The translations under genes and the position numbers were made by a program. The notes below the pieces were generated by a model. It was not told where the DNA came from. It worked only from the letters and a program-made list of their open reading frames with translations, and did no database searches. Positions 1 to 11,407 of a stretch of DNA of 64,000 nt are shown piece after piece (positions within the stretch are counted from its first letter, which is position 1; the number at the start of each line of letters is the position of its first letter). Source of the stretch: Cryptomeria japonica (Eukaryota; Streptophyta; Pinopsida; Cupressales; Cupressaceae); assembly GCF_030272615.1 (NCBI RefSeq), contig NC_081413.1:144186476-144250475 (forward strand). Reading direction: 5' to 3'.

Positions 1-1158
1 CCTTGTGCACGTGAAGGATTTCCTTGAGGATCTTGCATGGAGATTGATCCTATCTACCTCGGGAATGTGCGAAGTCTCTATAAACAGTGGAGAGAGCGTG
101 ATGGGTTATCAACTTCCTGAAGTGGCAAAGAATGAACGTTGGAGAACATCTTGAGATATGTTCAAGACTATTGTATTTAATGCAGTATGATTAACGGTCA
201 GGATTGAACTGATTGAATTGTTAAACCTAAATGTTTAGGGTTTAGGGTTTATGCTACTGACCTATCTGTTTCCTATAAGGTTGAAGATGATTTTTGTTTT
301 GAGGTTGTTGGCAAATGCTATGTGTGTATCCAAGTGAAGAGATACTTGATTCTTTCCAGACCGGAGAAGTGTATTAATACCTATAGAGTGTGATTGCAAA
401 AGCAAAGGAGCTAAAGTGGATCTGCCTTGGCATTAAGTGTTGTTATCAGATCAGTGTATTACCTGTTGACTTCTAACCATTTTAGTAGTTGTAAAATCCC
501 TTAACTGGGTAGCTTTAACAGGATTTTGTGTAAATCCTTTAACAGGGTGACTCAATTCAACGAGTTCTTCAAATCCTCTTGCAAGGTAACCTTTAATAGG
601 GTTCTGACCTTTAACCGGGTATTTAGCCATCCCTTAACTGGGTGATCCCTAGCAGGATCGGTCCCTAGCAAAACCTATTGTAAAAGTCTTTAACTAGACT
701 AGTCTCCTAACAGAGCGGACTTCAAAAGAGTTCAAAGAACAACTTGTGGGTATTCATTCCCACCATGTTTTTTCCCAGTTGGGTTTCCACGTGAAAAATC
801 AATGTGTCATGTATGATGCTTCTCATGTGATGCTTTAATATCTTCTGTCAAGTGGTAAAGCATGTTGAACCGACAGTCATTATATTTCTGATGATATATT
901 ACTTGTTTATGCATATGGGTGAAGTGGAAATGAGATATTAGATTGTGTAGAGATCTAAGTGTTTATCAATTTATGTCTTTCATACTCTCACTATGTTCTA
1001 CTGGTAGTGCCTGGATTTAGATCAGTGTTACTGTTTACTAGTTAAGTGCAGTCTTTGTAGTCAAACTGGTTCTGGGAAAGTTTTTGCCTGTACTGATTCA
1101 CCCCCCCCCTCCCCTCTCAGTACCAGTTTGGTACTAACTGATTCATCATTATTCATCA
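1..1158 (+). repeat. 3' part of a copia-type LTR (element K), cut by the window edge
   Basis: This is a plus-oriented LTR ending in TTCATCA at 1158, directly abutting minus-strand integrase code of element L. It has the features shared by the other copia LTRs here: a block of degenerate repeats of the form CTTTAACNGGGT (about 490-720), the segment GGGTTTCCACGTG near 782, and a run of C (1101-1109) close to the 3' end. It is probably the 3' LTR of a plus-strand element that inserted into L. The rest of K lies left of the window, so its target duplication cannot be checked. Confidence 0.7.
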
Positions 1159-2290
1159 GGGTCTTATCAGTTTCACCTTTGATGTGAACTCTGTTGAATG
1201 TATAAATAGTTGTATTGATTGCTTCTCTCCAATACACATGAGGTAGGTTTGCTTCTGATATCATGCTTCTAGCTGCATCCAAAATAGTTTTGCTCTTTCT
1301 TTCCACAACTCCATTTTGGTGGGGTGTCTGAGGTGCTGATAATTGTCTTCTGATTCCATTCACTTCACAGAATGTATTAAATTCCTTAGATGTGAATTCA
1401 CCTCCTTGATCTGATCTCAAGCATTTGATTTTCTTACCGGTTTCATTATCTACCATTACCTTGAATAGTTTGAATTTCCCAAAAGCTTATGATTTCTCCC
1501 TGAGAAAAGTAACCCAACACTTTCTAGAATAATCATCAATGATTAGAATAAAATATCTATCTCCTTGTAAACTTCTAGTTCTTGTTGGACCACATAAATC
1601 AGTATGAATTAAGTCAAGAACATTATTGGATTTTTCTGGAATACTCTTGAAAGATGCTCTAACTTGCTTTCCAAATTGACATTCCTTACATACCGGATTG
1701 TGAGGTTTAACAATCTTAGGTAAATCTCTTACTTTCTTAGTTGTACTGATCTTCACAATGTAATCAAAATTTACATGACACAATCTCTTATGCCATAACC
1801 AACTTTCATCAATATGTGCAATCAAGCATGTCTTTTCATTGTTATTCAAATGAAAGATATTACCTCTAGTTCTATTCATGATTTTGCATTTACCATTCTT
1901 GAATTGTAATTGAAATCCTTTTTCAACTAATTTACCAGCACTCAAAAGATTATGCTTTGAACCTTCAACATAGTAAACATTATCAGTATTGTGCTTACCA
2001 TCAAAAGATATAGTTCCTTTTCCTCTTATCAAACAAGCTTTGTCATCTCCAAATCTTACTAGACCTCCATTGTATTCCTGAAAGGTTAAGAATTTACTCT
2101 TATCACCAGTCATATGATGCGAACATCCGGAATCAATGATCCATTCATCCTTTTCTTCAATTTTAGCTGCCAGGGCCTGCTCTACCGGTTGAATAGTAGG
2201 TGCCGGTTGATCTTCTATTATAGCAAAAAAAATCTCATCCATTGTCTGTCGGTTCCTCATCAAAATCATCAGTAACTCCTTCATCAACAT
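1159..2290 (-). pseudogene. copia pol fragment: protease, GAG-pre-integrase and integrase (element L)
   Basis: The frame from 2290 to 1487 carries the aspartic protease motif IIDSGCSHHMTG, then a GAG-pre-integrase/zinc-binding region (LWHKRLCHVNFD followed by CKEC) and the start of the integrase core (DLIHTDLCGP). After a frameshift near 1456-1487 the core continues with SDQGGEF and QNGVVERKSKTI. The three acidic catalytic positions (D, D, E) can therefore be read. The integrase ends at about HIKGETDK, where LTR K interrupts it. The product would cleave the polyprotein and insert cDNA into the genome. The frameshift and truncation make this copy inactive. Confidence 0.85.
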
Positions 2291-2374
2291 AGTAACATGA
2301 TTTGTCTCTATTCTTCTTAAATCTGTACCTTTGATATTGAGGGTTAGGCTTATATATTCTTTTAGCTTCTTCTT

Positions 2375-2713
2375 TCAATCTTGCATATCTATCAGGACAC
2401 CTAGTGCCATATGACCAATTTTATTGCAATTAAAACATTTAAATGGTGCTTTACCTTCATACTTACTTCCAACTGGACCTTTAGGCATTTTCCTTGCAAA
2501 TAGTGCTTCTCTTGCTTTGCAATGATTTTCTTCATCTTTAGCCAAAGTTGGTGGATTAGGTTGAGTTTGAGTAGGAGCAACATAGCCATTCTTTGTAACA
2601 TCCCATATGTCATTTCCAATGCAATTCAGATGTGTCTCCATTATGATCTTCCATATACCATAGTTGGTTCCATCAAGCTTATGACTATCCTTCCTGAAAT
2701 AGTTAGTAGACAT
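2375..2713 (-). pseudogene. copia gag with a large internal deletion (element L)
   Basis: A 112-codon frame opens with the usual copia gag start (KLDGTNYGIWKIIMETHL). It jumps at about residue 73 to the C-terminal region with the zinc knuckle start CFNCNKIGHMA. Copia gags are normally near 250-350 residues, so the central UBN2-type assembly region is missing. The frame then loses the last Cys of the knuckle. Gag would package the element RNA; this copy could not. The ATG at 2713 lies about 45 bp downstream of the primer-binding site, as expected. Confidence 0.8.
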
Positions 2714-2755
2714 AGGATCTCCTCAAGTTGTTAAACTTCTGCAAAAAGAGGACTA

Positions 2756-2768
2756 AGCTTTGATACCA
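2756..2768 (-). other. primer-binding site (element L)
   Basis: On the minus strand it reads TGGTATCAAAGCT, complementary to the 3' end of the initiator methionine tRNA apart from one decayed base. It starts 2 bases inside the 5' LTR boundary. Confidence 0.8.
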
Positions 2769-2770
2769 AT

Positions 2771-3848
2771 TGTTAGGTCCCAGAGATAACTGAGAGGGGG
2801 GGGGGGGGGGGGTGAATCAATTGTCTATTAATTTCAATCCAAATATAACTTAACCAAACTTAATGCATAATACTAGTAAACCAAACTTTAATGTCGTTAG
2901 ACAGTTTAGCAGTTAATAACAGTACTGGTAAAGTTTAATGCATGAAACAGAAAGACAAATAACATATACAACACATAACATAGTTATTTGTACGTGGAAA
3001 CCCTGTAAGAGGAAAAACCATGGTGGGAAACCTTACCCACAATCAGATGATACTACTGCAGATAGTGTGTGTGTACAAATGGGGTTTGCACATGCAGAAA
3101 GGCCAACTGTCTAGAGCTTTGCTCAATCACAAAATGGGAGTCACACTTATTACAATTGGATGGTTAAATCCAATGATAATGTACTGCTCAAAATAGCATC
3201 TTCATATGCTGGATTCAGTACCGGTTAAGCTCTGATTTTCCTTCTACAAACCTTCCTTGAATCTTCAAATGATGTCTATGTGTATAGCTCTGCTTACATT
3301 CACATATACCTTATTACAATCTTTTTTCACACACTCCTCTACTTCTTCTTAATCTCACAAATGAGATCTTACATATATACCAAAACCTAAGACCAAATGT
3401 GTAGGTCGGCTCACTAAGATATTACAATAAAATCAATTACAAATGAATCAATATGCGATGCATGATGTCGGCTCAATGCATTTACAATAATAACAAATCA
3501 TCTCCATAACGTGACGTGCTGATCTAGAATAGGTAATGGTTGCCGGTCCATAACCTAGACCTATTTGCTAGTAACAATAAATATGCAAACCCGATTAGAT
3601 CAATGACCAAATCACCAAAACCAAGTGTCCATACAATGTCTTCGACATAACCAAGTAATCTCCAGATGATAACAGATCATCCTCAGTGGGTAAACAATAT
3701 AACCTGCCGGTGAACCAAATACCGGTGACTGTGCACAAGTCACTGAACATGTCGGTGAACATAACCAAAGATCTCCAAGTGTTCTCAAGTGTTTGACAAG
3801 TGTTGACATAAATGTCAAAACCAATGCAACACATCCATAATACCAACA
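2771..3848 (-). repeat. 5' LTR of copia element L (1078 bp)
   Basis: It has TG at 2771 and CA at 3848 (minus strand TGTTGG...CTAACA). A run of 17 G residues (2796-2812) sits 25 bp from the LTR end, the same place where the other copia LTRs carry shorter G/C runs. ACCGGT-type motifs are scattered through it. Confidence 0.8.
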
Positions 3849-3989
3849 CTTCCTACACCTAATATTCCTCCTTTATATAGCGCAGTTCCACCTCCTTCCT
3901 TTTATAGAGAGAAGATGCTCGCCTCTCCTCTTGTCCAACCTAAAAGACTTCAACCTAAACCTTAAACTATCAAAAAGAAGACTATTCCT

Positions 3990-4541
3990 CCTTCAAAAAA
4001 TGTTCTTCCTTCTTCCTAGTGTTCCACTAAGACTCGACAAAATCATTGTGTGAGAGACCGCCAACAAAGGTGTCGTGCTCGAGCTCGTGAAGTTGTTCCT
4101 CAAAACATTCAATCTCCCAAGACTCCAAGAGTTGACATGATTCCATTTTCTCCTAAGCAATATGTTGAACCTACATCTCCAAATCATAAATTGTAAAAAA
4201 CATGTGATGGTTTCACTCCTATTCATGTTTGTACTCCTCTCTCTAAAAATCTAGATGAAGAAATGAGTGAAAACGTTATTCATGATGGCAATACAACTCC
4301 TAATGCTTCTGATAGTGACAATGAATATGTTGATGTGGACAAGCATTTATCAGCTGAATTTTCAAAAACCCTAACCCTAGATCCTAGAATCGAACAAAGT
4401 GACTTAGCACATGAGAATAGTCCTTGTTTGGATCTTATGATACCTCCATCTGTTGTGCCTGATGTCGCTCCTCTAGCATGTTTCCTGCCTTCCCAAAATA
4501 GTGATCAGCAAGATCAAGAGGTGGATGTCATGCTAGATTAG
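3990..4541 (+). pseudogene. degenerate acidic ORF near the 3' end of gypsy element M
   Basis: The clearest part is a 92-codon frame (4263-4541, MSENVIHDGNTTPNASDSDN...). The same frame continues upstream through stops (one at 4194-4196) into a basic, proline-rich stretch with RARAREV and SPKTPRVDMIPFSPKQY. I do not recognise a domain. Its position between pol and the 3' LTR is where some plant gypsy elements carry an extra ORF. It may be such an ORF or the worn end of pol. Confidence 0.4.
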
Positions 4542-4778
4542 CAACATTAACACCGTAGATCTTCTCCCTTTCTCCTCTCTTGCTCTTTTTTTATTATTAT
4601 TATTCTATGTGTATCCTTGTTTTTCTATTTTTTCCTTAATGTCTACTTGACAATGATACAAAGCATTGAGATGTCTTTTGGTCTCTTTCATGTTGACTCA
4701 AAAGACATCTTGTATTCCCTTTCTTCCAAGGTAGTGTCTTTCTTTGGGGAATGATGATTATTATATGTGCGCGTGCCC

Positions 4779-4801
4779 ACACACACACACACACACACAC
4801 A
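4779..4801 (+). repeat. (CA)n microsatellite
   Basis: About 11 uninterrupted CA units inside the non-coding 3' part of element M. Confidence 0.95.
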
Positions 4802-5305
4802 TAGATGATATACAAGAGTTATCATACAATATACTAACCCCAAGGAAAGTGAAACTACCTCATGTTTTGTGTTCATTATCTTTGGGTTTATTTCTCTATT
4901 GGGGGCTAAATCCTTGCAATAATGTGCTCCCTCTCTCTCTTTTTCTCTTGGGTGTATCCTACCTTAAATAAATCACTCCGGATTAGGCATGCACGATCGC
5001 TTTAACATGGGGGCATACACTCCACTCATATTTTCCTTCTTGATACTTAATGTTACTTAGTGAACTTGGCTTCGCTTTGTAATTTTGGTATGCTTTCTTT
5101 TGATGACTCATAGTGAGGGGAACATTTCTACTTCTAGTCATGGTTTTCCCTTCTTGATCTTCCCTTTTACTTTGTTAATCAATGTCGTAAGATCCTTAGT
5201 CCAATGGGGGCTTGGTGCATCTTGCCTCCTTGACATGGTATAAGCCTTTCAATCTTGTTTCCTTGTACTTTATCGACAATATTAGTGTACGCTTATACTC
5301 CCGCT

Positions 5306-5320
5306 AAAGTGGGGGCTAAA
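5306..5320 (+). other. polypurine tract of gypsy element M
   Basis: AAAGTGGGGGCTAAA directly precedes the LTR start TGTAGTGTCACAAAA. The same arrangement recurs at 7341-7355 (AAAGTGGGGGATAAA), which supports both calls. Confidence 0.8.
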
Positions 5321-6400
5321 TGTAGTGTCACAAAATTGTAACCCTTGCAATTTTCAACCACATTAGGGTCTTTGTGTTAGCGACTCGAATCCCCAAGCCT
5401 GATCGAAGACCCGAGACTTGCTCAATCCCCAAAAACCGCACTTTTTATGCCCCCCACACTACTTGAACCTGCTTCTTGTCCTAGATAAGAGAAGGACAGG
5501 GGCGTGGTGCCCCTTTCCCTGCCCTATTTTGGGGCCCCCTGTGTCCTATCTTTGTATTGAGCTTTGCACTTAAAGCAGGAAAACTTTCCCTATGTCGGCC
5601 TATGATGAAAAATAAGTCCAATAACCCTAATTGATGAATATATAAGTTGCATTTGCCCTCCCATTTGCATAAGTTTGAATACATGAGATCATGCATTCAA
5701 GCATTCAAGCATTGAGCATTCTCAAGTCTCCCTTCAAGGCTAGGTGGTGCATTCAAGTCAAGGATTCAACCATTAGAGAGGAGATCCCTTTCAACATTCA
5801 ATTACACACAAGCAATTCTATCTACATTCCTATTGCAACCTCCCTTGAGGTGATTTACATTTCAGTCTTTCAATTACATTTACTTGCAAGTACTTTCTTT
5901 CATCATTTGGTTAATTCCAAAACTGGGGCTTAACTTGAAGGCAAACCCCCAATCCCAACCCCTTTTCCTCTCTTTTTTGTGTGTAGGTTGTAGGTGCGCA
6001 ATTGTATTTGCAAATTTGGACTCCATTCACAGAGGCAGAAAAACCCTCTTCGTTTCACGGATTTTTCGGAGCACTGTGTGCACTTTCAACACAGTCTCGA
6101 TAAATATTCCTCAAATTCGCAGGGCAACTTCGTCTCGACATATTATAGCCAGATTAAGGTGCACAACTTCATCCCACACTTCCATTTCAAGTTATAATCA
6201 GTTCCTTGTTACTTTTACACTTAGTCTCAAAACATGTGATTCAACCATTTTCCATTCTAAAAGAGGGGCTAGCTTGTCATCTTCACACCATTATCAATTC
6301 ATTTAGTATTCAATCTCTCTCCTAGATTAGATCTAGTGAATTATCCCCCCTCTTTTAAATGTAATGTGGATAAAGTGTTTGAAGGGAAATCTGCAGTGAA
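5321..6400 (+). repeat. 3' LTR of gypsy element M (right end approximate)
   Basis: It starts TGTAGTGTCACAAAATTG right after the polypurine tract. Blocks shared with the LTR at 7356 include GGTTAATTCCAAAACT near 5910 and a GTGTGTAGG...TAGGTGC segment near 5980. The right end cannot be fixed because no second LTR copy or target duplication is visible. Reading frames inside it are not conserved coding sequence. Confidence 0.65.
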
Positions 6401-6449
6401 ACTTTCATCTCTCCTCGGAGGGAAGAAAATATTTCCCCTTGATCTCTCC

Positions 6450-7340
6450 ATCATTCACTTTCCACCCCATTACAAATATTAATCCTCAATAATAAAGTCC
6501 CAAAAAATAATAATTAAATAATGCAAACTATATAACAAATAAATCTAACATTATATTACATCAAATGTTAATTTTAAATAAATAATCAAATGCTCACAAC
6601 ACCTCAAAGCAACTAGACATAGGGTCTAACACCAAGCACAAGACTCTAACCACCAACTCAAACCATGACACTAATTGACAAGGATGACAACTTAAGTCTA
6701 AAGTGTGTACAGGGAACTCATGCCATCTCCCACAACTTGCCATTGGGATAGACACGCTCAGACCTGTGGGACCAGGTGCAGTCGATGTCTAGTACCTGCA
6801 ATCCTGCAAACACCAATAACCACGATAAAACATATACAATACTATATCATAAACGATCAGACAAGTGATAGAGAATCATAATGTCATATCATGCTCACAA
6901 TGAGTGATATGACATCATCTCAATCATGAACATAGTCATAAGGCAGTCACAAACATCATAGCATCATGTCATCAAATATAGTCATGAAATGGGGTTAGTA
7001 TAATCAAGATTCCATCATAAACCATGAGTACACATAAGCCAACCAGGTAAGTCCATCATCAAATGTAGATCCATCGTCATAGTAATAAAGGATAGATGTT
7101 ATCATCCATATAAGCATCATGTATCAAATGTCCATATAAATGTCTAGCATTATCAATAAGCATATGAGATATAAATAGAACCACAAGCTTGGATCAAAAT
7201 ATCATCATGTAATCTAAACAAGTCTAATAATGCATATATCAAAAGATAAGTCGAGGAGGGACACTATAGATATCTTGATAGAAGTCTTTGAATGCAACTT
7301 TGTACTTGACTGTGAATATGCTTAGTCTCATACTCCTGCT
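6450..7340 (+). mobile_element. non-coding 3' internal region of gypsy element P
   Basis: An A/T-rich stretch with no convincing coding frame, rich in short CATCAT/ATCAT words (about 6870-7170). It leads to a polypurine tract and LTR. It is assigned to P only because of that position. The boundary with LTR M to the left is not visible. Confidence 0.4.
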
Positions 7341-7355
7341 AAAGTGGGGGATAAA
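7341..7355 (+). other. polypurine tract of gypsy element P
   Basis: AAAGTGGGGGATAAA immediately before the LTR start TGTAGCATCCTAAATTG. Confidence 0.75.
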
Positions 7356-8580
7356 TGTAGCATCCTAAATTGTATTTTCCTACAATTTGGTCATCACCTA
7401 GGCCTCATTTTGGCATTCTAGTTTCCAAAGCCTGATTGTAATGCTAATTCTGCTCACACCACTTACCTATTTTGTATTTTAATCAATTTCACAGTTCCAC
7501 CCCATTTTTGGAGTCCTGATTTCTAGGACTAGGATGTACCATTCCTTGGCCCCAAATCATGACCAAGGAACACCATGCCCTGGTCCTAAATTAGGACTAG
7601 GGCGTACCACGTCTTGACCTCTTAATTGGGCCCCATATCGTACCCTCCTAACAATCATCATTAATGAGTGAGATTTGGATCTTGCATTGGCTTGTTGTGA
7701 AAATTCAATTTGAGTTTTGATGGTCAAGTATAAAAAGAGGTCTACCCCTCTCATTTTAAACCTAATCAATCACCTAATGAATTGAAATCAAGATCTACAC
7801 TCTAGAAAATTCAAGTGAGAAAGTGATCAATCATTCATCAAGCATTGGAGCAGAAGTGAAGTCAAGTTCAAGCATTGAGGATGGCATTCATGATCAATGT
7901 TTTATGAAGATACCCTATATGAAATCCTAATATCTTTGTGTGAAGACAAACAAAACTTCATCAAGGTAAACATTATGGTTTCAAGCATTATATTTCAAAT
8001 TTAATCTTTCCCTCAAAATGAAAGTAAGTTTTATTTATGTCTTTCATTACATTTGTCAATTCAATTTCATGGTTAATTCCAAAACTAAGGTTTGACCTAA
8101 GGCAAACCTCTATTCCCAACATATCTATCTTTCTTTCTATGTGTAGGAAATAGGTGCAAAACTGTACTCAGGAAATTTGATAAACTCGATAGTGATGAAC
8201 AGGTTTAGCATTTTACAGTGGAAAATTCAAAGGACCGGGGCATATTTGTTCTACCCGATCCCAAAAAATAAGTCAAAACATATGGGAACAAGTTTGACAC
8301 ATCTTCTTTTTCCCAAATCCAATTTTTTGGCTTAGTGGGGGATCTCTACTTTACTATTTATACTAGATTGCTTCAATAATTCATTGTTTTACCCTAATTT
8401 CACAATCAATAAAATTCAACTAAGAAAGATGACAAGTTAAACACAAACCAGTTAAATCCAATCAGAATCATAATCTCTTTCCCACAAGGATTGAGCATAG
8501 ATCTATTGGGTTCAGCTCTCTTTCAATGTAAGTAGATTAATTGGTCTAGTTAGTAGTTTTATTATCCTAAACATTAATTC
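7356..8580 (+). repeat. 3' LTR of gypsy element P (right end approximate)
   Basis: It starts TGTAGCATCC after a polypurine tract and shares blocks with LTR M. A tandem-like wording (CATGCCCTGGTCCTAAATT / CGTACCACGTCTTG) occurs near 7540-7620. It ends somewhere before solo LTR H at 8585. Confidence 0.6.
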
Positions 8581-8584
8581 ATAA

Positions 8585-9772
8585 TGTAGACACTCAAAAT
8601 TGGTCATCACTCCTACGTCGCTAACCTAATTTTTAACATGTCTTCTATGTCACAGCGATCTTCATTATATGTTGACATTGTGTCATTCCTCAGGTTTTTA
8701 TTCATTTCAAATCCAACCCTAATCAGTCTTGTTCATTCACACTTGGTCTTAAATCATTATGATTTGTATTTTATCATTTTCAAGTTATTTTAATTGGCCT
8801 CATCTTGACAATTAGACTCAATTCCCTCTTTGTTGATAATTAATCAATCATTAATTATCAACCTCTTTATCAATCAATTTCAAACAGTCATTTGTGACAA
8901 TGTATCAGCCTTTGATGGCTCTTTATCAATCAATCTTATCAGTCTCTTATCAAAATCATTATAAATCTTGAGTATTTTTTGATCTCTGTCCTATTTTGTT
9001 GTCAACCTCAATCAAATGTCATATTTTTTTATCAATCATCACTATTAGGACCTAATTCAACAATTGGGTTGGGATTCCTTAATCGTTTGATCATTTCCCC
9101 TAGGTTGATTAATTAAATAATTAATCAATCCCCTTTCTTACTAACATGCCCTCCCTTTTCAATAAATAAATTATTTTTATTTATTATTTCACTTTTTTTC
9201 CTACAATTAATATTTTTATATATTAATTGGCTAATTTGAGTTATGAGTGGAATTACTAATTTTAAATTATTAATTCCACCTCATTCGAGTTTAAATGGAA
9301 TATTTGGAGTGCAAATGGAAGTTTCCATTTTCTTTTTTATTTAATGCCTTTTTCTCTTCACTTCTTATGGCAATTTCTCTTTTAACTCATCCTTGCACAA
9401 AATCTCGATCGTTGGATTGAGTTGATCTTGTCCGTTCAATGTGATTTCAAAATCTATAAATTGAGATCTCATTGCTCATTTTTGACAACCACAATTCAAG
9501 TACCCTCATGATGTCGCTTTCAAATCCACCACTTGCAATCATCTTGCTTGCTAATATTTTGCATTTGTAGGTGACACCCACATAATTTGGAGGAGAAAGA
9601 ATAACAATGGAGGTCAAGGAAGGAGAGTTCTACATGTGGTTTTTGCTTTTGTTTTGAAATCTTGTATTTTCTTCCTCTATTGAATGTATTGGGATTTATT
9701 TTCATAACTTGTTAGTTTTTGTGGTTAGCTAACTCATGGGTTATGAATCTTATACTCAATTTCCTACGTACA
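8585..9772 (+). repeat. solo LTR H (gypsy-type, 1188 bp)
   Basis: It begins TGTAGACACTCAAAATTGG and ends CCTACGTACA, flanked on both sides by the 5-bp duplication CATAA (8580-8584 and 9773-9777). No internal domain is present, so it formed by recombination between two LTRs. It is related to solo LTR G at 47222, which has the same start pattern, the same TTGTCAATC/TTATCAATC-rich middle and a similar 3' end. Confidence 0.85.
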
Positions 9773-10500
9773 CATAATTTTCGCCATTAGACCAAGAAAA
9801 AATGATAGTTCTCCAAGTATAGACATCTCAAATTCATGTTGCATCTCTTTTGCAAATTCTTTCAACAAGACATCTCTTCCTCCAAAGATAATATCATCAA
9901 CATAAACAACAACAATCAACAACTTAATGCCTTCAACCTTAAAATAAATAAATTTGTCTACAGTTCCTTTCTAGAAGTTTTCATGTTGTAACAAATATCT
10001 TCCTAATCTTGCATACCACACTCTAGGTGCTTGAGTCCATACAATGCCTTCTTTAATATGCAAACCATGTTCGGATCTTCTAACAACATCCATTTGATAT
10101 ACTCTGAAGTTGTTATAGGCAAAAAAAAAAGAAACATTCTAATAGCATCCATCCTAGCAATTGGAGAATTTTTTAACTCAAAATCCAATACCTTCTACCC
10201 GAGAATAGTCTTTACATAACAATCTTTCCTTGTTCCTTGTGACTTGTCCTTGTTCATTCAGCTTGTTCTGGAACATCCACTTAGTTCCTATCACATTTTT
10301 GTTTACGGGTCTAGGTACTAGCTCCTAAGTCTAATTCTTCTATATCTGGTTCAATTATTATTCCATTGCTTTTACCCAAATTTCTTCTTTGCTAGATTCT
10401 TAATATGATTAAGGTTTCATTTACCTCTATAATACTTCTTCTTGTCCAAACTCCTTTGTTCTTATCTCTGATTATCTAATCTTTTGAATGATTCTTGTGC
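9773..10500 (-). pseudogene. copia reverse transcriptase (element D)
   Basis: On the minus strand it begins with the standard copia RT entry (TKWMFQNKLNEQGQ, about 10290), passes SPIARMDAIR and KKALYGLKHLE, and reaches the catalytic box YVDD at 9893-9904, followed by DVLLKEFAKEMQHEFEM. Several stops and frameshifts break it. The RNase H part is absent. The protein would copy element RNA into cDNA; this copy is dead. Confidence 0.85.
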
Positions 10501-10727
10501 ATATTTTTCGGGGTCTCGATTGATTTCTCTGGTTCTTCTTTATCTTCCTCAGTTGCAACTAATTTTTCCTCATCGTTACCTTTTGGATTTGTCTTTTCCT
10601 CTACAACAATAAGAATGATCTCAAATTCGGTCTCTTGAACAGTTTCAGGGGCAGTCTGATCTCATAACTCACATACTTTCACATTCATGCTCTCCACTAT
10701 CTTGTTTAGTCTCTTATTGTAACACCA

Positions 10728-11402
10728 TTAGGCTTTGTTATTCAGAGTATATCTCAAGAATATTCCTTCTTCTCTGGTATCAAACTTTATGAGGTCATTC
10801 TCAACTCTATCGATATAGAACTTACTCCTAAAGATTTTGAAATACTTCACAATAGGTATTTCATTCCACAAATAATAAGGTGTCTTAGTATGATTTACTC
10901 TTATATGAACCCTATTAAGAATATAAATAGCAATATGCACAACTTCTTTCCAATACACATTAGCCAAGTTAGCATCCTTCATCATAGTTCTATCCATCTC
11001 AATAACAGTCATATTATTCCTTTTTACCACCCCATTTTGCTAAGGAGCTCTTGGAGCAAAAAGATGTCTCCTAATACCATATTTATAAAAAAAAAAAATG
11101 TCAAATTAATTTGAAGTAAATCTCCACCTCTAATAGATCTCAAGCACTTGATTCTAGCATCAACTTGATTTTCTACCATTGACTTGAAAACTTTAAATCC
11201 TTCAAAAGTTTCATATTTTTCTCACAAAAATGTAACCCATGTCATCCTAGAATAATCATTAATGAGTAACATAAAATGCCTTTCTCTATTAAGTCCACTT
11301 GTCCATGTAGGGCCACATAGATTTATATGAATTATCTCCAATGGATATGACATAGAATACTATTTTTTCTTGAAACTTTTCTTTGTCTGGTTCCCTAACT
11401 GA
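10728..11402 (-). pseudogene. copia integrase core and C-terminus (element D)
   Basis: Minus-strand frames give ARIKCLRS followed by a decayed GGD/E block near 11130. They then give MVKRNNMTVIEMDRTMMKDANL (the post-catalytic helix region), NVYWKEVVHIAIYILNRV and the C-terminal KFDTREEGIFLRY. These match the copia integrase order. Multiple stops and frameshifts are present, and an A-rich slip lies at 11088-11098. The upstream part of the gene is on the far side of insertion C. Confidence 0.8.
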
Positions 11403-11407
11403 TATTA
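11403..11407 (+). other. target duplication, left copy, of element C (TATTA)
   Basis: It pairs with TATTC at 39591-39595, with one mismatch. It lies inside integrase code of element D. Confidence 0.7.

Larger units (their letters stand above)
1159..3848 (-). mobile_element. Ty1/copia element L, 5' two-fifths, minus strand
   Basis: Reading leftwards it has a 5' LTR (3848 to 2771), a primer-binding site matching the initiator methionine tRNA (2756-2768), a gag remnant, then protease and integrase code that stops abruptly at 1159 where LTR K begins. RT and RNase H would lie beyond the window. The LTR begins TGTTGGTATT on the minus strand and ends in CTAACA. The far side abuts internal sequence of gypsy element M at 3849, so L probably inserted into M. 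Confidence 0.85.
3849..5320 (+). mobile_element. 3' internal region of gypsy element M
   Basis: The sequence between LTR L and the LTR at 5321 is the end of the internal domain of a plus-strand gypsy element. It holds one degenerate ORF (3990-4541), a (CA)n microsatellite and a long non-coding stretch that ends in the polypurine tract AAAGTGGGGGCTAAA. No RT, RNase H or integrase motifs remain in this part. Confidence 0.65.
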
